From: Streptosporangium violaceochromogenes
Lineage (GTDB): Bacteria; Actinomycetota; Actinomycetes; Streptosporangiales; Streptosporangiaceae
Direction: 5' to 3'
Assembly (NCBI RefSeq): GCF_014654615.1
Contig: NZ_BNBB01000027.1
Coordinates: forward strand, 1-64,000
Length of the DNA stretch: 64,000 bases
Within the stretch, counting starts at the first letter, position 1. Each line of letters opens with the position of its first letter. A model generated the notes under the pieces. That model saw nothing but the letters and a program-made list of their open reading frames with translations, was not told the origin of the DNA and did not search any database. Below are positions 37,494 to 44,325 of this stretch, in pieces. The translations under genes and the position numbers were made by a program.

Positions 37494-38368
37494 CGCGAGG
37501 CCGCCTTACGGTAGCGCAGGATCAGGGCGGTCACCGACAGGGCGATCAGCCCGGCCACCAGCAGCAGCGCCACGACGACGCCCGCCCCCGGGGGATAGGC
37601 GCCGGGCGCCGAGGGCGCCGCGCCGAAGAGCCCGACCTGCACCGCGGCGTCCACCAGGAAGAACGGGTTGATCAGCCAGGCCCACGAGGAGGCGGCGTAG
37701 TTGTTCGTCTCCTCCATGGTCGCGGCGATGATGGCCGAGACGGCCGAGGTGAGCAGGTAGAACGCGATGACCGAGGCCACGCCCAGGCCGCGCCGGGGCG
37801 TGAAGGAGGCGATCGCCACGCCGACGCAGGCCAGCAGCGCCGCGTAGACCACGGCTCCGGCCATGCTCGTGAGGTAGGCGGAGGTGTGGGGCGGCCCCGG
37901 CATGTCGATGATCAACTCACCGATGTAGAGCACGGTGAGGGGGACGGCCAGCAGCAGGAACATCGCCGTGATCATGGCGGCGAGCTTCGCTCCGACGTAG
38001 TCGCCAAGCGTCACCGGGCGCGACAGGTACAGCGGCAGCACCCGGAAGCGCAGGTCGGGGGCGACCGTGTAGGGCGACTGCGAGGCCAGGAAGATCGCCA
38101 GCACCGCCTGCATGGTGACCGCGTAGGAGGGGTAGGTCATCGCCTCCCGCTGGAGCAGGGCCATGACCGCGATGGAGACGACCGCCGGAAGCATCATCAC
38201 CCCCACGAGCAGGAACGGGATGATCTTCGCGCGCGCCGTACGGCCCAGCCCGAACACCCCCCGCAGGCTGTGGACGGCCAGGGCGACCGCGGCGTGGCGG
38301 CGGCCGAGCCGTACGCCCTCGTAGTGGCGGTACCCGATGTCGTGGATGACACCTGTGGGCTCAGACAT
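37490..38368 (-). CDS. ABC transporter permease
   Basis: 292-aa membrane protein with about six hydrophobic segments (IIPFLLVGVMMLPAVVSIAVM, LAAMITAMFLLLAVPLTVLYIGELI, and others). It starts MSEPTGVIHDIGYRHYEGVRLGRRHA, a recognisable N-terminus of actinobacterial ABC-2 type permeases. 8-bp overlap with the upstream ATPase and 4-bp overlap with the next one. The substrate is unknown. Confidence 0.9.
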   Translation of the reverse strand: MSEPTGVIHDIGYRHYEGVRLGRRHAAVALAVHSLRGVFGLGRTARAKIIPFLLVGVMMLPAVVSIAVMALLQREAMTYPSYAVTMQAVLAIFLASQSPYTVAPDLRFRVLPLYLSRPVTLGDYVGAKLAAMITAMFLLLAVPLTVLYIGELIIDMPGPPHTSAYLTSMAGAVVYAALLACVGVAIASFTPRRGLGVASVIAFYLLTSAVSAIIAATMEETNNYAASSWAWLINPFFLVDAAVQVGLFGAAPSAPGAYPPGAGVVVALLLVAGLIALSVTALILRYRKAASR

Positions 38369-39266
38369 CGGCGGGCTCCCTGAAGACGTCCTCGATACGG
38401 CGGCGGCCCTGCTCCACGCGGATGAGACAGAGATCGAGGTCGCAGACGGCGTCGCGGAGCGTGTCGAAGGTCTCCGGCGCGCGGATGTCGACCAGGAGCG
38501 CCCGGCCCTGGGGGACGGCGGTCTCGCCCAGCTCGGTGAGGCGGGCGGCCAGGACGTCCCGGCCCTCCTCCACCTCGACCGCGACGGTCTGGGTGGTCTG
38601 GGTGAACTCGGCGATGGACGACGAGCGCAGCAGCCTTCCGGCGTCGATCACGATGACGTGGTCGCAGACCCGCTCCAGTTCGCCCAGCAGGTGAGAGGTG
38701 ACCAGCACACTGATGCCGAACTCGGTGCCGATCCTGCGGATCAGCCCCAGCATCTCGTCGCGGCCCTTGGGGTCCAGGCCGTTGGTCGGCTCGTCCAGCA
38801 GGATCAGGCGGGGGTCGTGCACCAGGGCCTGGGCCAGCTTGACCCGCTGCTTCATGCCCGTGGAGTATCCCCCCATCGCGCGGTAGCGCTCCTCGTACAG
38901 GCCCACGTGGCGCAGTACGTCGGCGGCGCGCTCACGGGCGGCCGTACGGGGCAGGCCCGACATCTGGCCCATGTGAACGGTGAACTCGGTGGCGGACAGG
39001 TCGGGGGGCAGGCAGTCGTGCTCGGGCATGTATCCCACGACGCGGCGGATCTCGGCACCCTGGGTCGTCACGTCCATGCCGAGCACCCGGGCGCCTCCGG
39101 CGGAGGGGGCGAGCAGGCCCAGCAGGATCTTGATGAGCGTGGACTTGCCCGCGCCGTTCGCGCCGACCAGGCCGGTGACGCCGGGGCCGACGGTGACCGT
39201 GAGCCCGTCGAGCGCCGTCACCCGGGGGAAGCGTCTGGTCAGCCCCTCGGTGGCGAGGATTGTCAT
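38361..39266 (-). CDS. ABC transporter ATP-binding protein
   Basis: 301-aa ATPase, first gene of the four-gene minus-strand operon. Walker A GANGAGKST, signature YSTGMKQRVKLAQALVHDP, Walker B LILLDEPTNGLD, H-loop TSHLLGELERV. The operon order ATPase-permease-ATPase-permease implies either two homologous half-pairs or one heterotetrameric exporter. ATG at 39266. Confidence 0.93.
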   Translation of the reverse strand: MTILATEGLTRRFPRVTALDGLTVTVGPGVTGLVGANGAGKSTLIKILLGLLAPSAGGARVLGMDVTTQGAEIRRVVGYMPEHDCLPPDLSATEFTVHMGQMSGLPRTAARERAADVLRHVGLYEERYRAMGGYSTGMKQRVKLAQALVHDPRLILLDEPTNGLDPKGRDEMLGLIRRIGTEFGISVLVTSHLLGELERVCDHVIVIDAGRLLRSSSIAEFTQTTQTVAVEVEEGRDVLAARLTELGETAVPQGRALLVDIRAPETFDTLRDAVCDLDLCLIRVEQGRRRIEDVFREPADV

Positions 39267-39407
39267 GCTCGGACACTATCCGTCGCCGGGGGCGGATTCC
39301 TCCACCGCACGGACGAGACGGTCATCGTCCGAAAGGCCGGTGGGCACGGTCCCGCGCGTCCTTCGAAGCGCTCCTCTTTCCGAAGACGGGTCCGGAGGCG
39401 GGGTCCG

Positions 39408-39443
39408 AAGGCGGGTCTAAAGGCGGGTCTAAAGGCGGGTCGG
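39408..39443 (-). repeat. 12-bp tandem repeat at the 3-prime end of the DUF389 gene
   Basis: AAGGCGGGTCTA at 39408-39419 and 39420-39431 and AAGGCGGGTCGG at 39432-39443 form three 12-bp units; a degenerate GGAGGCGGGGTCCG precedes them. The stop codon of the minus-strand DUF389 gene (39429-39431) lies inside the array, so repeat number changes the gene end or 3-prime UTR. Confidence 0.75.
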
Positions 39444-40379
39444 CCCGCCGGAGAGCGGCAGCCCCAGGCGGGCCCAGCAGACCCGCTGGACGAACAGGGT
39501 GACCGTTCCGGAGATGACCATGCCGGCGATGTTGACCGCGAGCTGGGTGACCGACGCCGCCGTGTCGTCCCAGCGGGCGAGGGCGGCGGCGACCGCGAAG
39601 TATCCGGCGGCGGGCACGGTCGTGACCGAGATGAAGACGCCGACCAGGGCCGAGGACTTGCCCGCGGTCACCGACAGCACCCCGGCCGCGCCCGCGAGCA
39701 GCGCCACGACGAACGACCACCGGTCGGGCTTGACGATGAACTCGATCTCCTCGTGGCCTCCGGTCAGCGTGGCCGGGCCGACCCAGCCGTACAGCCGCGC
39801 CACGACGACGCAGGCGGTGGTCACGGCGATCGCCGTCGCGAAGCCGATGGCCAGCGCGCGCAGGGCGTGGCCGATCAGCGGCGCGTCGCGGCGCAGCAGG
39901 CCGAAGCAGACGGCCACGATCGCGCCGAACTCCGGCCCCAGGACCATCGCGCCGACGATGAGGATCGGTGAGTTCACGATCACGCCGACCGCCGCGAGCT
40001 GCGTGGCGATGGTGAGGAAGGCGAGGAACGCCCAGGTGATCCGGGTTTCGTCGGAGACCCGCTGGGCCAGCTCGGCCCAGACCACGGCGTCCTCCCCCTC
40101 GCCGGGGGCCTCCTCGGCGGCGCGGTCGGCGGCCTCGGAGAGCGAAAGGTCCACCCGCTCGGCCGCGATGGAGCCCTCCGTGTGCAGCCCGAGGTGCTGG
40201 AGCCGGTCGATCACCGGGTTGGCCGCCTCCCGTGCCACGTCGAACTCGACGAGGTCGCCCTTGGGGGAGCGGGCGACGCCGTGCAGCACGACGAGGTTGG
40301 TCACGCCCACGGCGGCCTCCAGCAGCCCGAGCACGTCCTCGGTCCGCTCCACCGGGCTGATCACGCGGAGATGCAACAC
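39429..40379 (-). CDS. DUF389 family membrane protein
   Basis: 316 aa. A soluble N-terminal domain (MLHLRVISPVERTEDVLGLLEAAVGVTNLVVL...) precedes about six membrane helices with the DUF389 hallmark NSPILIVGAMVLGPEFGAIVAVCFGLLRRD and a conserved SVTTVPAAGYFAVAAALARWD segment. Family function is unknown; the membrane part is often annotated as a hydrophobic TIGR00341-type domain. Separated from the ABC operon by 162 bp. Confidence 0.92.
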   Translation of the reverse strand: MLHLRVISPVERTEDVLGLLEAAVGVTNLVVLHGVARSPKGDLVEFDVAREAANPVIDRLQHLGLHTEGSIAAERVDLSLSEAADRAAEEAPGEGEDAVVWAELAQRVSDETRITWAFLAFLTIATQLAAVGVIVNSPILIVGAMVLGPEFGAIVAVCFGLLRRDAPLIGHALRALAIGFATAIAVTTACVVVARLYGWVGPATLTGGHEEIEFIVKPDRWSFVVALLAGAAGVLSVTAGKSSALVGVFISVTTVPAAGYFAVAAALARWDDTAASVTQLAVNIAGMVISGTVTLFVQRVCWARLGLPLSGGPTRL

Positions 40380-40762
40380 GGCCTCACCCTAGGGCCTGCC
40401 CCCTCCCCGGTGAACCTTCCCGGTGTCTCTTCCCGCTTTCCAAGGGGGTGCCCGGGGTTGTCCGCCTGAGGCTGTTGCCGGGCGGTTCTCCGGAGTCGCG
40501 GGGAGTCTCCGAGGCTCGGAGGTCACAAGGAGTCGCGAGGGTCGTGGGAAGTCATGGGGAGGGGGTGGCGCGGGCGGGGCGGGTTTCGGTGCCCGTCCCG
40601 CCCGCGTCTCGCGCGGGTCCGGTCACCCCTCAATGCCGGGCCCGCGCGGTGGGGCGGCGCGGCGGCGGTGGGAAGGAAGGTCCGCCGCCGCGCCTGCTTG
40701 TTGGGGGCGCACCCGCTGCTGAGAGGTGCCGGTTTTTGAGGGGGTTTCAGAGGACGGTTTTT
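40380..40762 (+). other. Gene-free spacer
   Basis: 383 bp of very G-rich sequence between the divergently placed start of the DUF389 gene and the end of the small gene at 40763. It contains scattered copies of GGAGTC(GC) and GGGGAGT motifs and two short T runs, but no ORF, hairpin or promoter that I can defend. Confidence 0.5.
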
Positions 40763-41104
40763 TCAGGAGGGGCGGCGTGGGGCGGGGACGCTCGGAGAGG
40801 AGTCGCCGGGGGAGGGGAAGGGGTGGCGGCGGAGCAGGGCGTCGGCCTCGGCCTGGCGCATCCCCTCCTCCAGTTCCGCAGGGGTACGGCCGCAGACCTT
40901 GACGGGGGCGGGGGAGGGCCAGGCGGCCAGGGCGTGGAAGCGGCGGCTGCCGGGGCCGTACAGCACGACCCAGCCGGGCCAGGAACGTTCCAGTCGCTCG
41001 GCTTCGGCACGGGCCGGGCCGTCCCACACGCGGCGGTGCACGGCGGCGGGGGCGTGCCCGATGCGGTGCCGCCCCGCGACGTGCGGGTCACGCCGCCCGA
41101 TCAC
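40763..41104 (-). CDS. Small conserved actinobacterial protein of unknown function (second of a pair)
   Basis: 113 aa: starts IGRRDPHVAGRHRIGHAPAAVHRRVWDGPARAEAERLER and contains WVVLYGPGSRRFHALAAWP and a C-terminal amphipathic segment (RTPAELEEGMRQAEADALL). The GTG at 41104 overlaps the stop of the upstream small gene as GTGA, which fixes the start. Similar small proteins are, to my recollection, common beside GntR/XRE regulators in Streptosporangiaceae. No domain of known function is visible. Confidence 0.7.
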   Translation of the reverse strand: MIGRRDPHVAGRHRIGHAPAAVHRRVWDGPARAEAERLERSWPGWVVLYGPGSRRFHALAAWPSPAPVKVCGRTPAELEEGMRQAEADALLRRHPFPSPGDSSPSVPAPRRPS

Positions 41105-41361
41105 GGCGCCGTCCCCTCGGCCGTTACCGCCTCCCGGACGCTCTCCCGGGCGCGGGTCCGCGCGACCTCCTCCTGCCGTTCGGTCTCGGCCCGCAGCTGC
41201 TCGAAGGTGTCGCCGTCCACGGTCCGGAACGGCGGGTCGTACCACTCCCCGTCGTCGTCGAAGGGCTTCTCGCGGCTGGCCCAGTACCGCCCGGCGTCAC
41301 TGCGCATCACCCGCCATCCCGGGATCACCGGTTCGGTTGGCGGGGGTTCGGGGTGTCGCAT
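41101..41361 (-). CDS. Small conserved actinobacterial protein of unknown function (first of a pair)
   Basis: 86 aa, acidic: MRHPEPPPTEPVIPGWRVMRSDAGRYWASREKPFDDDGEWYDPPFRTVDGDTFEQLRAETERQEEVARTRARESVREAV (residues given in overlapping pieces: IPGWRVMRSDAGRYWASRE, then FRTVDGDTFEQLRAETE). Divergent from the HTH-only GntR at 41477 and overlapping the next small gene by 4 bp, so the three probably form a regulated module. The function is unknown. Confidence 0.65.
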   Translation of the reverse strand: MRHPEPPPTEPVIPGWRVMRSDAGRYWASREKPFDDDGEWYDPPFRTVDGDTFEQLRAETERQEEVARTRARESVREAVTAEGTAP

Positions 41362-41425
41362 GGATCAGGACCTCCATTCCGGTAGAAGAGGCACCCGCCT
41401 GGGCGGGTGGTTGGCGGTGTTTGTT

Positions 41426-41445
41426 AGCCTGTTGGCCAATAGGCT
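41426..41445 (+). promoter_or_regulatory. Candidate operator between the small-protein pair and gntR
   Basis: AGCCTGTTGGCCAATAGGCT is a 20-bp palindrome with one mismatched pair, located in the 115-bp divergent intergenic region. Position and dyad symmetry suit a GntR dimer operator controlling both sides; this is an inference. Confidence 0.5.
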
Positions 41446-41476
41446 GGGTAGCCAAGAGGCCTGTTGCGATGTTCCC

Positions 41477-41881
41477 GTGCGCATTGACTCCGACTCGTAC
41501 GTTCCCGCTTACCACCAGATCGCCGACGATCTACGTCGGCGGATCGAAAGCGGAGATCTTGCTCCTGGGCAGAAACTCTTGCCCGAGATGCGTCTCGCGC
41601 ATGAGTACGGTGTCGGCAAGGACACCTTGCGCGACGCGCTTGCGCAATTGCGCAGTGAGGGCCTTATACGAACCGTGAGTCGTGATGGGTCGTACGTCCG
41701 GGATCAGGTGGAGCCGGTGGTGGTGCGGCTTCAGGGGCCCGCCCGCCTCCGTGCTCGCATGCCCACTCCGGAAGAGCAGAAACGACTGCGCCTGGGTGAG
41801 GGTATTCCCGTGATCGTCGTGAGCGCCGAAGGGGAGCCCAGGGTCTTCCCGGGCCACGAGACCGAGATTGAGGTTCCGTGA
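41477..41881 (+). CDS. Short GntR-family regulator (winged HTH, truncated effector domain)
   Basis: 134 aa. Residues 1-75 are a GntR winged helix (YVPAYHQIADDLRRRIESGDLAPGQKLLPEMRLAHEYGVGKDTLRDALAQLRSEGLIRTV). The remaining 55 residues (ARMPTPEEQKRLRLGEGIPVIVV...) resemble only the first strand-turn part of a UTRA domain. GTG at 41477 chosen because it directly precedes the HTH; the reading frame is open far upstream but over non-coding sequence. Divergent from the small-protein pair, which it may regulate. Confidence 0.85.
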   Translation: MRIDSDSYVPAYHQIADDLRRRIESGDLAPGQKLLPEMRLAHEYGVGKDTLRDALAQLRSEGLIRTVSRDGSYVRDQVEPVVVRLQGPARLRARMPTPEEQKRLRLGEGIPVIVVSAEGEPRVFPGHETEIEVP

Positions 41882-41913
41882 GCGGGTATCGTCACCCTGC
41901 CCCTCCTCCGACA

Positions 41914-41970
41914 CAATAGATACCTACCTATTTAATGTTGACCGGCCGTAGGGTCGGTGTCAATAGATAC
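41914..41970 (+). promoter_or_regulatory. Promoter/operator of the second GntR gene
   Basis: CAATAGATAC occurs twice (41914-41923 and 41961-41970), flanking TTGACC (41938-41943). The second copy overlaps the expected -10 zone and sits just before GATGTATTGG, with which CAATA forms a dyad. The layout suggests operator repeats for autoregulation by the downstream GntR protein. Confidence 0.5.
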
Positions 41971-41996
41971 TGATGTATTGGAGGGAGGGGAGCTTC

Positions 41997-42752
41997 ATGG
42001 CGCGATGGCACACCGTCGCCGCTTCGCTGCGCGAGGCGATCGCGAACGGCACATACGGACCGGGAGACACCATCCCCAAAGAGGAGGAACTGGAATCGCT
42101 TCACGGTGTCAGCCGTTCAACCGTGCGCAGGGCTGTTGCTCAGTTGACCGCCGAAGGGCTGCTGACCCCGGTTCGCCGAGGTGGGACGAAGGTCAGGGAA
42201 AGGCGCGAACGGAGCCGGATCACTCGCGCCCGTACGGTCTACCGCGACGAACGCGGCTACTACTTCGACCCGTCCGCGCGCCCTTGGGTCGCCGTGCGTC
42301 CTCCGGTTGTTCGCTGGGGGCCTGCTCCACACGACATCGCGCACGTCCTCGGTGTGGAACCAGGGAGCGAAGTCCTGATCCGGGACCGTGTGATGGGCGA
42401 TCCCCAGACCCGCGACCCCATCCAGCTCTCGACGAGCTATCTGCCGGCGGACCTGGCCAAGGGAACCGTTCTCGCCGAGGCTGACACCGGATCCGGAGGT
42501 ATTTACGACCGTCTTGAAGAGGCAGGACACGGCCCGCTGCGGTGGTCAGAGGTCGTTGTCGCGTCGGCACCGTCCGACGCCGATACGGACGCCTTGAGGC
42601 TCACTCCTGGTGTTCCGCTGCTACGGCTCATCCGGACCACGCGATCCGCTGACGGGCGTGTCCTGGAGGTCAACGACTGCCGGATGTCGGGCGAGCGATG
42701 GGAGATCGGTTACGAGATCCTTCGTGACGGCAGCGCGGAGTTCGGTCTTTGA
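41997..42752 (+). CDS. GntR family transcriptional regulator with UTRA domain
   Basis: 251 aa. N-terminal winged HTH (HTVAASLREAIANGTYGPGDTIPKEEELESLHGVSRSTVRRAVAQLTAEGLLTPVRRGGTKV) and C-terminal UTRA ligand-binding domain (YYFDPSARPWVAV..., LGVEPGSEVLIRDRVMGD, LSTSYLP, LRLTPGVPLLRLIRTTRSADGRVLEVNDCR). The ATG at 41997 follows GGAGGGAGGGGAGC; an upstream ATG lies before that ribosome-binding site and is not favoured. The ligand is unknown. Confidence 0.92.
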   Translation: MARWHTVAASLREAIANGTYGPGDTIPKEEELESLHGVSRSTVRRAVAQLTAEGLLTPVRRGGTKVRERRERSRITRARTVYRDERGYYFDPSARPWVAVRPPVVRWGPAPHDIAHVLGVEPGSEVLIRDRVMGDPQTRDPIQLSTSYLPADLAKGTVLAEADTGSGGIYDRLEEAGHGPLRWSEVVVASAPSDADTDALRLTPGVPLLRLIRTTRSADGRVLEVNDCRMSGERWEIGYEILRDGSAEFGL

Positions 42753-42860
42753 AAGACCGTGCGGAGTTTTCGGCCCCTCTCGGGTGGCTCGCCCAGGAGG
42801 GCTTCCAGGTTCTCTCCGTGCGCCCTTAGATGCGCCGCACACCTCCGTCGTGTCATGGGC

Positions 42861-43391
42861 TCAGTTCGCCGTCAGCCGATATCGAAGGTGACGTCCTTCG
42901 GCGATCATCACCATGACCGACGCCTCGAAAGGCATCCCCTCGGCGGTCAGGCACGTCCGGAACAACGTGATCACCGGCGTTCCCGCCGGTATCTCCAGCT
43001 CGGCGGCCTCGCCCGGCGTGGCGGGGCGGAAGGTGATGTCCTCCCGGGCCTCGTGTACGGCATAGCCGAGACCGGCGAGGAGTGTGACCGCCCCGCCTTT
43101 GATCTTTCCCGGCGAGGCGAGCGCCGTTCCGGCCGTGATCCGCTCCGGATACCAGGAGTCGGTCAGCTCGACGGGCCGGTCGTCGAGCAGCATCGTCCGG
43201 CGTCGTACGACGGCGGTGGCATCTGATCGCAAGCCGAGGGCGGAGACGACATCGGCGGGAGGGGCGTCCGTGACCACCGCACGGATCCGCTGGGTGCCGA
43301 CACGGCCGGCCCGCGCCGTCTCCTCCGACCAGGCGTCCATCTGGCCCTCCTGACGAGGAGACAGATAAGGCAGGGAACTTGTAATCCACAT
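42861..43391 (-). CDS. Stand-alone UTRA domain protein (GntR-like without HTH)
   Basis: 176 aa: MWITSSLPYLSPRQEGQMDAWSEETARAGRVGTQRI, then a full UTRA fold (LGLRSDATAVVRRRTMLLDDRPVELTDSWYPERI, PAGTPVITLFRTCLTAEGMPFEASVMVMIAEGRHLRYRL). No winged HTH precedes it. The ATG at 43391 has GAGGGGAATT just upstream. Such HTH-less UTRA proteins may sense ligands or dimerise with complete GntR proteins. Convergent with the gntR at 41997. Confidence 0.8.
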   Translation of the reverse strand: MWITSSLPYLSPRQEGQMDAWSEETARAGRVGTQRIRAVVTDAPPADVVSALGLRSDATAVVRRRTMLLDDRPVELTDSWYPERITAGTALASPGKIKGGAVTLLAGLGYAVHEAREDITFRPATPGEAAELEIPAGTPVITLFRTCLTAEGMPFEASVMVMIAEGRHLRYRLTAN

Positions 43392-43582
43392 AATTCCCCT
43401 CATTTGTTTGCCGAGCGTACTTCTCGCAAGAACCATTATGGAGGACTGGTTGGGTGGCGGTTTTTCGATGGACCCTCGGAGTTTTCGCGCCTTGGTCCTC
43501 TTCTCGGTGCATCCTCGTTCCTGAACGTCACATCGGATGGAGCTACCTCATGGTGCTTGTCGGGGGAGGAAGGATGCACGCG

Positions 43583-43672
43583 GTGTCGGAGGAGTCGGGG
43601 CGTGTTTTTCGTGAGGAGTGGATCGCCGGAGTAAGGAAGCGCTATCCCGGGGAGCCGAAGCCGGGATACTGA
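43583..43672 (+). pseudogene. 5-prime fragment of a small gene cut by an IS630-type element
   Basis: GTG at 43583 behind a good GGGGGAGGAAGG ribosome-binding site encodes SEESGRVFREEWIAGVRKR and then YPGEPKPGY before TGA. The stop lies within the inverted repeat of the adjacent IS element (starting about 43669), so the original reading frame is interrupted. I recall similar N-termini in small actinobacterial hypothetical proteins, but cannot verify. No continuation is seen on the far side of the IS. Confidence 0.55.
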
Positions 43673-44267
43673 GCCGATCCCAAGTTTTGGGACTATCGGT
43701 GCTACGGGTTGATGTAGGCCAGGTGAGGATCGGCGAAGAAGGCTCGGACGATGCCGGGACGCTTTTACAACCGGTGCATGGCGGCGGTGAGTTCGTGCTC
43801 ATCGGTCACCGCCTGGCGGGCGACCTGGGCCTTGATGTTCTGGTTGACCCATTCATTGGGGTTGGGATCCGGTGCGTGGGCGGGCAGGGAGAACAGGCGC
43901 AGCCGGCCGTGCGGGTGGGCGGCGAAGTCGCGGACCGCGCGGGCGGTGTGGAGGGAGAAGCCGTCGACGATCAGGAAGATCGGCCCGGTGACAGTCGCCG
44001 CAGCCGGCCCGGCGCCTTCTTGATCCGCAGCGCCACGATGCCGCCCTCGCACACCTGGCGTTTCCACCGGAACACCGATTGGCGGCCCACGTCCAGCGCC
44101 TCGGCCACCCGGTCCGGCGACATGCCCTGCTCCAGCAACCGGATGGCGAAGACCTTCTCCTCGGACGTCGCCCTGCGACCTTTTCTCGCCATACTCCCAG
44201 CATGCCCACACAAGAAGCCGATCTTCTGCCGCCGCCCGGCAAGTACCGAAACTTATGATCGGCCCAG
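43669..44267 (-). mobile_element. Degraded IS630-family element with visible inverted repeats
   Basis: The left end CTGAGCCGATCCCAAGTTTT (from 43669) matches the reverse complement of the right end (from 44267 inward) at 21 of 27 positions. Inside is a minus-strand transposase remnant. About 600 bp remain, roughly half of a usual IS630-type element. A clean TA target duplication is not visible. Confidence 0.75.
43702..44192 (-). pseudogene. IS630-type transposase, internally deleted
   Basis: The N-terminal HTH starts at ATG 44192 (ARKGRRATSEEKVFAIRLL, DRVAEALDVGRQSVFRWKRQ) and breaks near 43990. The C-terminal DDE part resumes in another frame (GPIFLIVDGFSLHTARAV, then PDPNPNEWVNQNIKAQV) with the second D and final E. 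A nonsense TAA at 43765-43767 interrupts the end, after which AFFADPHLAYINP continues in frame to a stop at 43702. The segment carrying the first catalytic D is missing, so it is non-functional. Confidence 0.8.
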
Positions 44268-44325
44268 GATCAGCCGCTACGTCATGGCTTCACCTCCGTC
44301 CTGTTGGGCGCACGAAAGCCCGAGG

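Noticed and set aside
40448-41476. Long N-terminal extension of the 41477 GntR frame
   Set aside because: It covers a non-coding spacer and antisense sequence of two small genes; the winged helix starts right after GTG 41477.
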